NCBI RefSeq assembly: GCF_963082655.1
Contig: NC_081553.1
Coordinates: 186,814,752-186,878,751 of the forward strand
Reading direction: 5' to 3'
Length of the DNA: 64,000 nucleotides
From: Stomoxys calcitrans
Lineage: Eukaryota > Arthropoda > Insecta > Diptera > Muscidae
Shown here one piece after another: positions 37,301 to 47,429 of this stretch (position 1 is its first letter; each line of letters opens with the position of its first letter). Under the pieces are notes generated by a model. It worked only from the letters and a program-made list of their open reading frames with translations. It ran no database searches and had not been told where the DNA came from. Made by a program: the position numbers and the translations under genes.

Positions 37301-40300
37301 AAAGGAAAGATGTGTATCATGCAGAGATCCTTGCAATTAAGGAAGTGTGATGTCATAACGACGAAGATATAATGTCATAACGACGTTTTGCATAAATATC
37401 TTCTCAGATAACCAGACAGCCATTAAATCCCTGGAGAACGTATTTCTGAAAAACTGCTCTCGACTGTCGCAGATCTCTCAACGAGATGGTTGAACAGTTC
37501 AAAATTCACCTGTTTTGACTGCCGGTCCACCGAGATATCATAGGGAATTGTAAAGCGGACGAGCTTGCGAGACTAGTAACTACCTTACACATTCCTGGGA
37601 AACTGGAATCTGTGGGTATGCATCTAGTTAAGTTTTCAGAACCAGGCCCGAAGGTCAACGAATGATAGATGGTCACAAAGAGGGGGCTGTGAGCATTTCA
37701 AAACTATGTGGCCTAATATAGACTTGAAGAGGTCTACCGGCTTTGCTGTCACTGGCTAGAACAGACGTCTCAGTCATTGTGTCCTTCATGACCGGTCTTC
37801 ACTTTTTCGCCGCAATCTTACAATAAGCTAAATTTCAATGGGTGTTGACTCACTTTTGATACTCATAGTACCTAGTACCGATCCCATAAAGTATATATAT
37901 TCTTGATCGTAGTAAAAATTTAAGACGAAGTTGTCTCTTCGTCTGTCTGTCTTTAAAAATAGAGATATTGAGCTGAAACTTTGCACAGATTCTTTTTTTC
38001 TCTATAGGCTGGTTAAGTTTGAAGATGGGCTATTTCGAACCATAGCTTGATAAAGCCCCATATAGACCGATCTGCCGATTTAAGGTCGTAGGGCCATAAA
38101 AGCCACTTTTGTAATCCGATTTTGCTGAAATTTGGGACAGTGACTGGAGTTAGGCTCTTCAACATCCTTCTTAAAATTTGCCCAGATCGGTCAAGATTTG
38201 GATATAGCTGCAATATACACCGATCTCTTGATTTAAGGTCTTGGGCCCATTAATTGTCCGATTTCACCAAAATTTGGGACAGTGAGTTGTGTTAGGCCCT
38301 TCGGCATATTTCTTCAATTTGGCCCAGATCGGTTCAGATTTGGATATAGCTGCCATATAGACCGATCTCTCGATTTAAGGTCTTGGGCCCATAAAAGGCG
38401 CATTAATTCTCCGATTTCGTCGAAATTTGGAACAATGACATCCACTCGACATCCTTCTTCAATTTGGCTGAGATCGGTCCAGAATTGGATATAGCTGCCA
38501 TATAGACCGATCTCTCGATTTAAGGTTTTGGGCCCAAAAAAGGCGCATTTATTATCCGATTTTGCTGAAATTTGGGAGAGTGAGTTGTGTAAGGCCATTC
38601 GACATCTTTCTTCAATTTGGCTGAGATCGGTCCAGAATTGGATATAGCTGCCATATAGACCGATCTCTCGATTTAAGGTTTTGGGCCCATAAAATTCGCA
38701 TTTATTATGCGATTTAACTGAAATTTGACACAGCGGCTTATGTTAGGCTTTTCGACATCCATGTACTATTTGGTCCAAATCGGTTCATATTGCGATATAA
38801 CTGTTATGGGACATAAGGTATGCAATTTTCACCGGATTTTGATGAAAAGTGGTTTACATATATATCCGAGGTGGTGGGTATCCAAAGTTCGGACCGGCCG
38901 AACGTAATGCCTTTTTACTTGTTTGACTTTTTTTCGTACAATTTGAATTTTCGTTTTCAGAAAATTGCAATTTTTCCCTATTTTGGGAATCGGACCCCAA
39001 AAGAAGATCTTTGGTCTTGACTTCTTGAGCCTGTATAGTGCGCAATTCATATCCGATTGGAATGAAATTTTGCACGTAATAGTTTGCTATGATATCCAAC
39101 AACTGTGCCAAGAATGGTTCAAATCGGTTCATAAGCTGATATAGCTGTCATATAAACAGATCTGGGGACTTGACTTCTTGAGCTTCTAGAGGGTGCAATT
39201 CATATCCGATTTGGCTGAAATTTTGCATGACGTATTTTATTCTTACTTTCAACAACTGTGTCAAATAAGGTTCAAATCGGTTGATAACCTAATATAGCTG
39301 CCATATAAACCGATCTGGGATCTTGACTTCTTGAGCCTCTATAGGTCGCAATTATTATCCGATTTGCCTGAAATTTTGTACGACGGATTTTCTCATGACC
39401 ATCAACATACGTGTTTATTATGGTCTGAATCGGTCTATAGCCCGATACACCTCTCATATAAATCGATCTCTCTATTTTACTTCTTGAGCCCCCAAAGGGC
39501 GCAATTCTTATTCGAATTTGCTGACATTTTACACAGGTCTCCAACATATAATTAAATTGTGGCCCAACCAGGACCATATCTTGATATCGTTCTAATAGCA
39601 GAGGAAATATTTTCCTATATCCCGTTTTGCCTAAGAAGAGATGCCGGGAAAAGAACTCGACAAATGCGATCCATGGTGGAGGGTATATAAGATTCGGCCC
39701 GGCCGAACTTAGCACGCTTTTACTTGTTTCTGATGTTCTTTATGCATGGTATAGTACCTCACATATCTCGCCAGTATCAGGAGGGGAAAACCACTGTTGA
39801 AAAGTTTTTTTATGATGTTCTCGCCAGAATTCGAACCCAAGCATTAGCTGCCTCCACTACAACGTTACACAGATGTTAACAGGCCAAAGTTTAATGTTTT
39901 CGCATGAAGCGAGGCATCCAACTTCCAGCGTCATATGTTCACATGCCAATCTATTTCCTGTTCTCGTTACGATTAATCAGAAAACACTAGGCCATTTGGA
40001 AGTTTCCTAACCCAACAACATTATTGAATAATGTGTTGCTTCTTACCTTCCCAGTTTATTGGCAACAATTGCACCTAGAAAAGAGCCCACAGCACCGCCA
40101 ATCAAAAATATGGAAATTATGCCGGAGAACACAAGATCTAAACCTTCGGAAGACAAATGGATGTCATAGTTAAGGATAAACATCTCATTGCACCATTGCC
40201 GTATAAACTAAAAGAAGAGAAGCACAAAAAGATTTCTTAAAGCAATTCTGAGATGTTTACCAAAAACTTACCACTCCAGGACTATTCATAACTCCCACAC

Positions 40301-40544
40301 AGTACCCCTTGGTACGGCCGTACCCATGGTGGAGCATAAACTGGCAAATATTAACATGGGTGTCCATTGACTTTTCTATGGATTAAGAACGACCAGGGAA
40401 TTAGTTGATTATTTTTTATTTTTTTTTTTTTTAAAATTTTGCACATACTTTTTGCTTATCTGTTAATGGTTTGACAACTTTCACCTCTGACACTTTCGTT
40501 AGATTTCTTTCGTTCAACGTTTGCAATTCATTGAGCTCTCCCAT
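31142..40544 (-). CDS. SLC2-type (major facilitator) sugar transporter, seven exons, one apparent frameshift
   Basis: Exons on the minus strand: 40544-40449, 40375-40272, 40207-40047, 32553-31956, 31899-31687, 31559-31457 and 31395-31142. All junctions are GT/AG with matching phases. Total coding is 1,529 nt, one short of 510 codons. Family motifs are present: GGAVGSFLGAIVANKLGRKR after the second membrane helix, PESPKWLA in the central loop, QQLAGINA in helix 7, and PETRGR near the C-terminus. Start ATG at 40542-40544 opens MGELNELQTLNERN. It should be a membrane hexose or trehalose facilitator; substrate is not deducible. Exon 2 needs one added base near 40311 to join the TMGTAV frame to the GYCVGVMNSPGV frame, so it is either an assembly error or a recent null allele. 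Intron 3 is 7.5 kb of repeats. Confidence 0.85.
31457..31559 (-). CDS. Sugar transporter exon 6 (helix 10 region)
   Basis: Acceptor GTTGTCAG. Codes DYVSWFAMACIACIFFYIT and GIGPIPFFIGS; ends phase 1 at GTAAAATGT. Confidence 0.9.
31687..31899 (-). CDS. Sugar transporter exon 5 (helix 8-9 region)
   Basis: 71 codons in phase 0: IFYYSVSIFQKAGLSD then a membrane helix; donor GTAAGTATG. Confidence 0.9.
31956..32553 (-). CDS. Sugar transporter exon 4 (helices 3-7)
   Basis: Acceptor TTCCACAG, donor GTAGGTAAT. Codes KRSLLICGILYFLGG, CGRFLAGIASG, PMYHSEIAPLALRG, PESPKWLA and GGQQLAGINA in order. Confidence 0.92.
32575..33200 (-). repeat. Tandem array of SINE 3'-half units (period about 179 bp)
   Basis: The phrase GGAACAG followed by CAAACTTCTC recurs at 32584, 32763, 32942 and 33110 (spacing 179, 179, 168), each with GCCGAGTCCGAACGGCGTG or a close variant and the CCAGCATTAGGAGG phrase. 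These are 3' parts of the SINE at 33215-33531, without the tRNA-like head. Confidence 0.8.
33215..33531 (-). mobile_element. tRNA-derived SINE, near full length, with 14-bp target duplication
   Basis: On the minus strand it starts GGAGGCCACCGTAGCGC, has box B-like GGTTCGAATCC, and ends in a tail of short repeats after ATGGGCAAAATT. It is flanked by GCGACCTCTCACAT at 33201-33214 and 33532-33545, an exact target-site duplication. It inserted into the SINE-tail array. Confidence 0.88.
33535..33690 (-). mobile_element. Partial SINE copy
   Basis: Minus-strand tRNA-like head and middle of the same family (box B-like GGTTCGAATCC), lacking the 3' half. Confidence 0.75.
33691..35299. other. Transporter intron 3: degenerate repeats, no gene
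   Basis: Contains a decayed SINE-like block at about 33700-33790, a short Helentron-like piece near 34160-34240 and a 56-bp direct repeat near 34952/35008. Otherwise nothing is recognised. Confidence 0.5.
35300..35985 (+). mobile_element. RNase H LINE 3' fragment
   Basis: The plus strand encodes the end of the RNase H-type ORF (NMNQLR-like end DMNQLR; CRACGEDDETLEHFLYHCPA) and then a 3' UTR ending CTATCCTAACCTAACCC. The same 3' UTR, in reverse, ends the LINE at 41994. Truncated 5'. Confidence 0.85.
36152..36345 (+). mobile_element. SINE copy, internally deleted
   Basis: Starts AGGCCACCGTAGCTCAGAGG, carries a mutated box B, skips the middle, and ends with the family 3' end ATGGGCAAAATTTGCATTG. 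Confidence 0.75.
36346..37180. other. Intron 3 sequence with 103-bp direct duplication
   Basis: A segment around 36791-36872 is repeated at 36894-36970 (GACTCATAAAGCCATAGCTG and GACTCATAAAGCCACAGCTG). No gene recognised. Confidence 0.5.
37180..37810 (+). mobile_element. LINE RNase H fragment (second LINE family)
   Basis: The plus strand has SDNQTAIKSLENVFLKNCS and later a decayed end matching the family at 56666-56959. Several stops and frameshifts. Confidence 0.55.
37840..38929 (+). mobile_element. Helentron/DINE-1-like element, subfamily A
   Basis: The 5' part has the phrase CCCATAAAGTATATATATTC, then TTGATCG, followed by a short CTGTCTGTCT stretch. The body has repeats of about 145 bp (GATATAGCTGC at 38201, 38343, 38488 and 38641). 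The 3' end carries GGTGGTGGGTATCC, a hairpin TTCGG-ACC-GGCCGAA and CTTTTTACTTGTTT. No ORF. Confidence 0.7.
38930..39729 (+). mobile_element. Helentron/DINE-1-like element, 5'-truncated
   Basis: Internal repeats of the same type as 50385-52093, then the 3' end: GGTGGAGGGTATATAAG, hairpin TTCGGCCCGGCCGAA, then GCTTTTACTTGTTT. Confidence 0.75.
39740..39870 (-). mobile_element. Partial SINE copy
   Basis: Minus-strand fragment with GTTCGAATTC (box B-like) and the CCTGATACTGGCG-like middle. Truncated. Confidence 0.6.
40047..40207 (-). CDS. Sugar transporter exon 3 (loop 1 and helix 2)
   Basis: Codes FIRQWCNEMFILNYDIHLSS, then helix 2 and the loop beginning KLGR; ends AG (phase 2) at donor GTAAGAAG. 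It precedes the 7.5 kb intron. Confidence 0.85.
40272..40375 (-). CDS. Sugar transporter exon 2 (first membrane helix, contains frameshift)
   Basis: Acceptor CCATAG, donor GTAAGT. Begins KSQWTPMLIFASLCSTMG (helix 1) in one frame and ends GYCVGVMNSPGV in another. The 104-nt length is one short of in-frame; restoring one base near 40311 makes every downstream phase agree. Confidence 0.75.
40449..40544 (-). CDS. Sugar transporter exon 1 (N-terminal cytoplasmic tail)
   Basis: 32 codons from ATG to donor GTATGTGC, phase 0; hydrophilic N-terminal tail ending in PLTDKQK. Confidence 0.7.
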
Positions 40545-41690
40545 TTTCGAATGTGCACTGAAGGCCGACTGGCCGTGAACTAATTCGCATTTGATATGGC
40601 TGTTGATTTAGACAGACATGCATTATTCACAGATAACACTGTGAAGATATGATGATAATGATCCAAACAAATGCTCCCTAATTTATGGGCAACCCATAAT
40701 CAAACAGAGTGATTTCATTTGGGATTTTATTTGCAGATTGTAAAGTGGAAAGATATTTCCGCCATTAGCACTTACGGCAAGCTTAGCAAATATTGCCTAC
40801 ACAATTACATATTGACAATTACATATACAGATGCCATATGACAATAACATCAATTAAGATAACAAAACAAAAAATATTACAGAAGTAGTAGTGGTAGGTG
40901 AATTGGCCTGAAGGTCTTCATGAAAATGGAAGTCGATAGCATACAAATGTCATTTTATGCAAATAAAAATAGTTTATGCGTGGTAAGATAGAGTTCGTTG
41001 GAAAATTCCATTACGGAAAAGTGGGAAACTTCTTTCATATCAATGAGAGTTGTACGATTAAAGTGTTGCGTAATGATAAGGGTGCTTCTTCTGGCATATT
41101 TGCCATGTGGTACAAGGCACAAATTCTCATAACGCATACTAATCCTTAACATCATGGTAACCCTCGCAATGAGAAACTGACAAGTTAAGCAGGATTAAGC
41201 ATCAATAAACCAACACAAGGAACGAACGATAAAACTATCAGCGCCAAATTTTCCCTCCCAATGAGAAACTGACAAGTTATGCAGGATAAACGAATATCCT
41301 TTCGAATGTTAAACATCATCAATCAGCCAACACCAGTAATGGACGATGAAATTATCCGCTCCTTAGAGGATCATGGGGCTTTTGAATGAACAGAGATAGA
41401 GAGAAAATATTTTCTTGGTAGTTTGGCGATGAGTTTTTTTATAAGTGAGCAAGATTGTGGGTGCCTAGTGAAATGAGACTCTGAAAAACTAATTAATCCA
41501 CGGGCGGACAAGTTAATCACCTTGGATGTGTAAAATTTGATACACCGAGGGATCACCAAGGCAACGACAAGAAACCTCGCTAGATAGGTAGAGGATGCAG
41601 ATCGAATACCTAAGACGACACTCAGGTCTAATGCGAGACACTGTTATCTGAGAAACAATCTTGGAATGTCTGGTATTTTCATCTAGAGGA
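40545..41690. other. Upstream of the transporter: no gene seen; old repeats
   Basis: 5' flank of the transporter, with no clear promoter motif. A decayed SINE 3' part lies at about 41008-41100, and an imperfect duplication with CAATGAGAAACTGACAAGTT at about 41168 and 41259. Confidence 0.5.
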
Positions 41691-41693
41691 GAG

Positions 41694-41850
41694 AATAGGT
41701 TAGGTTAGGTTTAAGTGGCAATCTGCCATCAGACTCACTTAGACGTTTTCGTCCATTGTGATACCACAGGAACAGAAGAAGGAAGATGCCTTCTAGTTCC
41801 TACCGTTGAATCATCCAGATCGCTTTAAGAAGCCCAATAACCTTGCGAAT
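41694..41850 (-). mobile_element. 3' end of a second LINE family
   Basis: Starts (plus strand) with TAGGTTAGGTTAGGTTTAAG and then TCCATTGTGATACCACAGGA, identical to the 3' end of the fragment at 56610-56980. Read from the minus strand it is the element's 3' UTR plus a TTAGG-like tail. Confidence 0.7.
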
Positions 41851-41856
41851 CTTTGG

Positions 41857-41993
41857 TTGGTGGCCACCGTTGCGCAGAGGTTAGCATGCCCGCCTATGAC
41901 GCTGAACGCCTGGGTTTGAATCCTGGCCATCAGACCATCAGAAACAATTTTCAGCGGTGGTTTTCCCCTCCTAATGCTGGCAACATTTGTGAG
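41857..41993 (+). mobile_element. SINE copy, 3'-truncated
   Basis: Plus-strand head of the family (GGCCACCGTTGCGCAGAGG, box B-like GGTTTGAATCC) ending at the LINE 3' terminus. Confidence 0.75.
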
Positions 41994-44900
41994 GTTAGGT
42001 TAGGTTGAAAAGAGGGTGCAGATATTAATCCGCCCCATGCCACTATGGACATACATCTAAGCCAGTAATCGGCTTGTGCGCTCTAAAAACTATAAAGTAA
42101 CCTCTAAAAAGAAAATTTTAAATTAGAAATTCCGTGCTACTTACAAAATCCTTAATTGTTTTCAATGCCACTCCCCTAAGTTGGTTCATGTCTGATATTG
42201 TGTCTCCACCTAAGAACCGGTATCTGTTGTACGCGAAAGCCGGACAATGACAAAGGAAATGCTCTAAGGTCTCATCATCTTCCCCGCATGCCCTATACAT
42301 GCTATCACTTGCCGCACCGATTTTACATAAGTGGGCTCGTAGTCCGATGTGTCCCGTTGTGATACCAATAGCTATACTGAACTCCTTCTTGCTTCCTTTC
42401 AGTAATAGCCTCGTCTTCTCACGATCTGGATCCCCCCATAGGATTTTCGCCGTCCTGCCGACCGTTTCGCTGTTCCACAATGTTGCATGCGCATTCGTCG
42501 CCCACTCCCTTAACTCGGACTGCGTCGACCCGAAAGGCTTCGAGTTAACCAAGTTTATTGAGGGCAGTCCTCTGGCCTTCACCGCCAAATCGTCTGCCCT
42601 TTCATTCCCCCTTACTCCGTTATGGCCCGGCACTCAAACGATGCGGATTTTGCCATCCTCAGAGAAGGCGTTAATCACCTTCTTACACTGCAAGACTGTT
42701 CGTCACATTACCGTCCTGGTTGTTATTGTCCTTATGGCAATTTTACTGTCGGTAAAGATGTTCAGACTCGACGTCCTCGCGTTAGCACCACACCACTTCA
42801 CGCATTCCATGATTGCCCGGATCTCCGCCTGAAGGACCATATTATGGTCAGGCTGTCTAAAACAGATGTCAGTCCCTGGATTTTCAATGTAAACCCCCAG
42901 GCCCACTCTGTCCTCTAGCTTTGATCCATCCGCATAACATGATCTTCCAGATGGCTATACTAGGATTCCGTCAATCCAAGACTGTGCCGATGGCAGCAGT
43001 GCCTCGCACTCGACTTCAAGGTTCATCTCAGGTATCCGATCGGAAACTTCTCCACTTCCTTCCATGTTTTCTATTGTCGCCTCGATTATACCGCGATGGT
43101 ATGAGCTGCTCCCATCCTCAATCCATTTTCCCATCGGCCTAAGTCTCATAGCAGTAGTGGATGCCTCACACTTAATCTGTATGTCAATGGGTCGGATATC
43201 TAGAATAGTCTCCAGTGCCCCAGCGGTCCTCATCGCTCCGCCTATGCCAAGACAACATGTTCTCTGAATCTGTTGTATGGTCCTTATGTTGCACTTTTCT
43301 CTATAGCAGTCCACCAAACTACTGAGGCGTAAGTAAGTATTGGTCTAATCACGCTTGTGTAGAGCCAGTGGACTATCCTAGGATTCAGGCCCCATTTCGA
43401 GCCTACGGCCCGTCTACATAGTGCCCAACATCTGTGAGCCTTCCCATTACGCTCCAGAATGTGACACTTCCAATTTAGTTTCCTGTCCAAGATCATACCT
43501 AAGTATTTGACCTTGTCAGATATCGAAATCGTCTTATTGAGGAAACGTGGTGCGTTAAATTGGCCCACCTTTGTCTTCCTCGTGAACAGGCATATTGCAG
43601 TCTTCTCTGGGTTAACATTGAGACCTCTGAGGCTAGCCCAGTCATATGCCATATGCAAGACCCTTTCGGCCCTTCTGCTCGTTCGGATCCTTACCTCTTA
43701 GAAGTATTATAACATCGTTTGCGTAGCAGACGGGTTCAAATCCCTCCTCAGTCAGCATCCGTAATAGGTCATTAATGGTGGTCACCCATAAGAGTGGCGA
43801 TAAAATGACCCCCCCCCCCCCCCCTGTGCCACTTTCTCCCTTATATTTATTCCATGGGACACACAATTTATCCACCTGTTCCTTAGCATATGGTTTATCC
43901 AGTCTCTAAGGACCGGGTCCACCCGGTACTGGTCTAAGGATTGGATCAGTGTGTGGCTCCGCACATTGTTAAAAGCCCCCTCGATGTCAATGAATACAGG
44001 CAGCGTGTACGTTTTGGCAACGAAGGATTCTTCTATTTTATGCACAACCTCGTGCAGGGCAGTCTCCACCGACCTTCCCTTGACATAGGCATGCTGTTTG
44101 TATTTGAGCAGTTCGCAGGATGTCATACTCTTTATCATGGTGTCCACAATACGTTCCATGGGTTTGAGTAGAAAGGACGTAAGGCTTATGGGTCTGTTGG
44201 CCTTTGGTGTCGCATAACTTGTCTTGCTGGGCTTGGGTTTAAACACCACCCTTGCCTCCTGCCAGGCTTTCGGAGTATATGAAAGTCCTAGGCACGCTGT
44301 TAAAATTTTGGCCAGACGAGGCGCCAGATAGTCTGCCTCTTTCTGTAGTAATGCCGGAAATATCTCGTCAGGTCCGGGTGACTTAAATGGTTTGAAGCTC
44401 CTCAAGGATTCCTTCACCGTAAATTCCGTAATTATAAACCTTCGATCAAGGTCATTATTCCAAGATTCCTGTGGCTCCGTGAGTTCCGTTGTATCCTGTG
44501 GAAAATGGGTTTTCATCAAAGGCCTCAACATGTCCTCCGTTGTCTGTGCTCTCACTCCCATATCGTGTAATAAAGTTTCAGTTTGGACATGGGTTGGTGA
44601 GAGAAACTTTTTATCTTGGCGGCGTCATTAACCCTATCGACCTGTTCGCAGAAAAGCTTCCAGGAGGCACGTTTTGCCGCTCTGGTAATCTTATTGTATT
44701 CCTTGAGCCGTGTGTAATACACATCCCAATAAACTTCCGCTTTCTTTCCCAATATTGCGAATCTCCCCGGTTATCCAGGGTTTTTCTTGGGCTGATTTCC
44801 TTTCCCGAAGAGGACAACTATCTTCGAAGGATCCCCCCAGTGCAGTCTTAATCCTGTTGACATTCTCGTCAATCTCTTCTATGCTTGGACAATCTAAATT

Positions 44901-45700
44901 ATCTTGCCCAAATCTTCTTCTGAGTAGCCTTACGAATTTTGTCCAGTTGGTCTCCAACTTATTTCGGAAGCATATCAGATTCGGCGCTGGCCGTGCTATT
45001 CTAAACCTAATGTAGCGATGGTCAGAGATAGAGTATTCCATGGAGACCCTCCAATTCTGAACTTTATCGATCAGATTTTCGGAACTTATCATCACATCTA
45101 ATACCTCCTCCCTAATCATATTAACAAAAGTAGCGGTGTTACCAATATTAAGTGTTATTAGGTCGTTAGTATTGAAGAACTCTGTCCGGGCTTGGCCCCG
45201 CTTATTAGTGTTGGTGCTACCCCACGAAATGTGGTGAGAGTTCGCATCCCACCCTATTACTACCTCATTTCCCGTCTGATTTGCTTTCCTCCTCTGTCTC
45301 CTGCGTCGTGCACCGGATCGATTTCTCCGTCCGCTTGCGAGCTTAGCAAAGCCATCGCTTACTTCTGCTGTCATCCCGATGCCCTCATCTCTCGATTCGG
45401 CTGCGATGACTGTTTCATTGGCACAGACGCTGTCGAATCCTAGTCAGAAACTCCAACTTAACTTAAAGGCTGGGGACGAACTGTGCATCCCTCTGGTTTA
45501 TCCGTCTCTTCCTCATTTATTAGTCTGACGACTAGTTGTGCACTTGAAGCATTACTCTCGACTACAGGTGCCAAGGCACCCACACTTATAGGCGGGGAGG
45601 ACAACATGCTGCGGTCTGATGCCACCACCGCAGATGTTGAGTCTTTGGAGTCCATTTCTAGCCTACTCCAAAAGGCTTTAAAATTTTTTCGTAATAGGTA
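41994..45700 (-). mobile_element. Non-LTR retrotransposon with endonuclease, RT and RNase H (inactive)
   Basis: Read on the minus strand: 45374-44750 APE-type endonuclease C-terminal part (GWDANSHHISWGSTN, later SISDHRYIRF); 44561-43660 reverse transcriptase (SPGPDEIFPALLQKE, ANRPISLTSFLLKPMERIVD, AYVKGRSVETALHEVVH); thumb to about 43000; RNase H about 42910-42600 (YADGSKLEDRVGLGVYIE, PGHNGVRGNERADDLA); and a CRACGEDDETLEHFLCHCPA end. The 3' UTR ends in TTAGGTTAGG-type repeats at 41994. EN-RT-RNase H order and sequence suggest the I/LOA/R1 group; clade unproven. The RT box is YAND instead of YADD, a 16-base poly-C replaces the segment before it, and frameshifts interrupt the ORF, so it is dead. 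A possible ORF1 remnant lies at 45655-45458. Confidence 0.85.
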
Positions 45701-45795
45701 GTACCGGAATAAGTAATAGGTAGTACCGGAATAGATACGAATATATTTTTATTTTTTCTTTGAGGAGCAAAATAAAAACACGTCCGCTTCACTCA

Positions 45796-46640
45796 ACGGC
45801 TACAATACTCGCACTTAATCTGTATGTCTATGGGTCGGATATCTAGAATAGTCGCCAGGGCCCTATTAGGCGGGGTTTTCATCGCTTCGCCTATGCCAAG
45901 ACAACATGGTCTCTGAACCTGTGGTATTAACCTTACGTTGCACTTTTTCTCCATCGCCGTCCACTAAACTACTGAGGTGTAAGTAAGTATTGGTGTAAAC
46001 ACGCTTCTGTAGAACCAGTGGACTATCCTCGTATTCAGGCCCCATTTCGAGCTTACGGCCCATCTACATAGTGCCCAACATCTATGAGCGTTTCCGGTAC
46101 GCTACTGACTGTGACACTTCCAATGCAGTTGCCTGTCCAAGATCACTTCTAAGTATTTGACTTTGCCAGATATCTAAATCGTTGTATTTAGGGAACGTGG
46201 TGTGTCAAATTGGGCCGTCTTCGTCTTTCTCGTGAACTTCACTCTTCTCTGCGTTAGCATTGAGATCTCTAGGTCCAGCCCAGTCGTATGCAATCTCCAA
46301 GCACCTTTCGGCACTTCTACATAGCTGATTTGGATGCTTAGAAGTATTATAGCATCGTCTGTGTAGCGGCTTCAAATCCCTCCTCAGCCAGCATCCGTAA
46401 TAGGTCATTTATTGTGGTCACCCATAGGAATGGCGATAAAATGCCCCCCTGTGGCATGCCCTGTGCCACTTTCTCCCTTATATTGATGCCATTGGACACA
46501 CAATTTATCCACCTGGTCCTTAGCATATGGTTTATCCAGTCTCTAATGACTCGGTACTGGTCTAAGAATTGGATCTGTGTGTCGGTCAACACATTGTTGA
46601 AGCTCTTTCGATGTCAAGGCATATCCCCAGTGTGTACGTG
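45796..46640 (-). mobile_element. Second copy fragment of the same RNase H LINE (RT region)
   Basis: The minus strand encodes HMLRTRWINCVSNGINIREK and GMPQGGILSPFLWVTTINDL, the RT palm segment that the copy at 43800 has lost to a poly-C run. Thumb sequence follows to about 45800. Frameshifted. Confidence 0.8.
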
Positions 46641-46734
46641 TATGTGAGTTTCCAGAAGGGGTATTCTGCACAAAGATTGGCGTTAAGATTTCCATTATTA
46701 GTATCAAGTATTCGAATCGGTCTATATTCTGATA

Positions 46735-47045
46735 GGCCACCGTAGCGCAGAGGTTAGCATGTCCGCCTATGACGCTGAACGCCCGGGGTTCGAATCCTGG
46801 CGAGACCATCAGAAAAAATATTCAGCGGTGGTTTTTCCCTCCTAATGCTGGCACCATTTGTGAGGTACTCTGCCATGTAAATCTTCTCTCCAAAAAGGTC
46901 GCACTGTAGCACGCCGTTCGGACTCGGCTATAAAAAGGAGGCCCCTTATAATTGAGCTTAAACTTGATTCGGACTGCACGCATTGATATGTGAGAAGTTT
47001 GCCCCTGTTCCTTTGTGGAATGTTCATGGGCAAAATATGCATTTG
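46735..47045 (+). mobile_element. Full-length tRNA-derived SINE with 13-bp target duplication
   Basis: 311 bp. Box A-like TAGCGCAGAGG at 46743-46753 and perfect box B GGTTCGAATCC at 46787-46797 define an RNA polymerase III promoter. The body continues through CAGCGGTGG, CCTCCTAATGCTGGC and GCACGCCGTTCGGACTCGGC, and ends ATGCATTTG. Flanks CTATATTCTGATA at 46722-46734 and 47046-47058 are an exact target-site duplication. The host sequence is a Helentron-like internal repeat. Confidence 0.92.
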
Positions 47046-47188
47046 CTATATTCTGATATAGCCCCCATATAAATCGACCCCAGGATTTGGTTTCTTCAGC
47101 CCTTGGGAGTCTCAATATTGATCCGACTTTGTTGAAATTTGGTATTTGATGTATTATGCCGTCCAAGACTCAAACCTAATATCAACTA

Positions 47189-47427
47189 TTGGGTTGCCCA
47201 AAAAGTAGTTGCGGATTTTTTAAAAGAAAGTAAATGCATTTTTAATAAAATTTAGAATGAACTTTAATCAAATATACTTTTTTTTTACACTTTTTTTCTA
47301 AAGCAATCTAAAAGTAACAGCTGATAACTGACAGAAGGAAGAATGCAATTACAGAGTCACAAGCTGTGAAAAAATTTGTCAACGCCGACTATATGAAAAA
47401 TCCGCAATTACTTTTTGGGCAACCCAA
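47189..47427 (+). mobile_element. Mariner-type MITE with TA target duplication
   Basis: 239 bp with terminal inverted repeats TTGGGTTGCCCAAAAAGTAG and its near-complement ending GGGCAACCCAA, flanked by TA at 47187-47188 and 47428-47429. No coding capacity. Related copies at 59937-60123 and 61286-61522. Confidence 0.9.
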
Positions 47428-47429
47428 TA

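Noticed and set aside
39272..39715. 147-residue minus-strand ORF, and similar ORFs at 51644-51910 and 58129-58779
   Set aside because: All are translations of the same Helentron-like internal repeats, with no known domain.
41994..42010. Telomeric TTAGG repeat
   Set aside because: Only two to three units, always at the 3' end of LINE copies; better explained as an element tail.
46735..46810. Possible tRNA gene (box A and perfect box B)
   Set aside because: The acceptor stem does not close, and the block occurs with a constant non-tRNA body in many copies with target duplications, so it is a SINE head.
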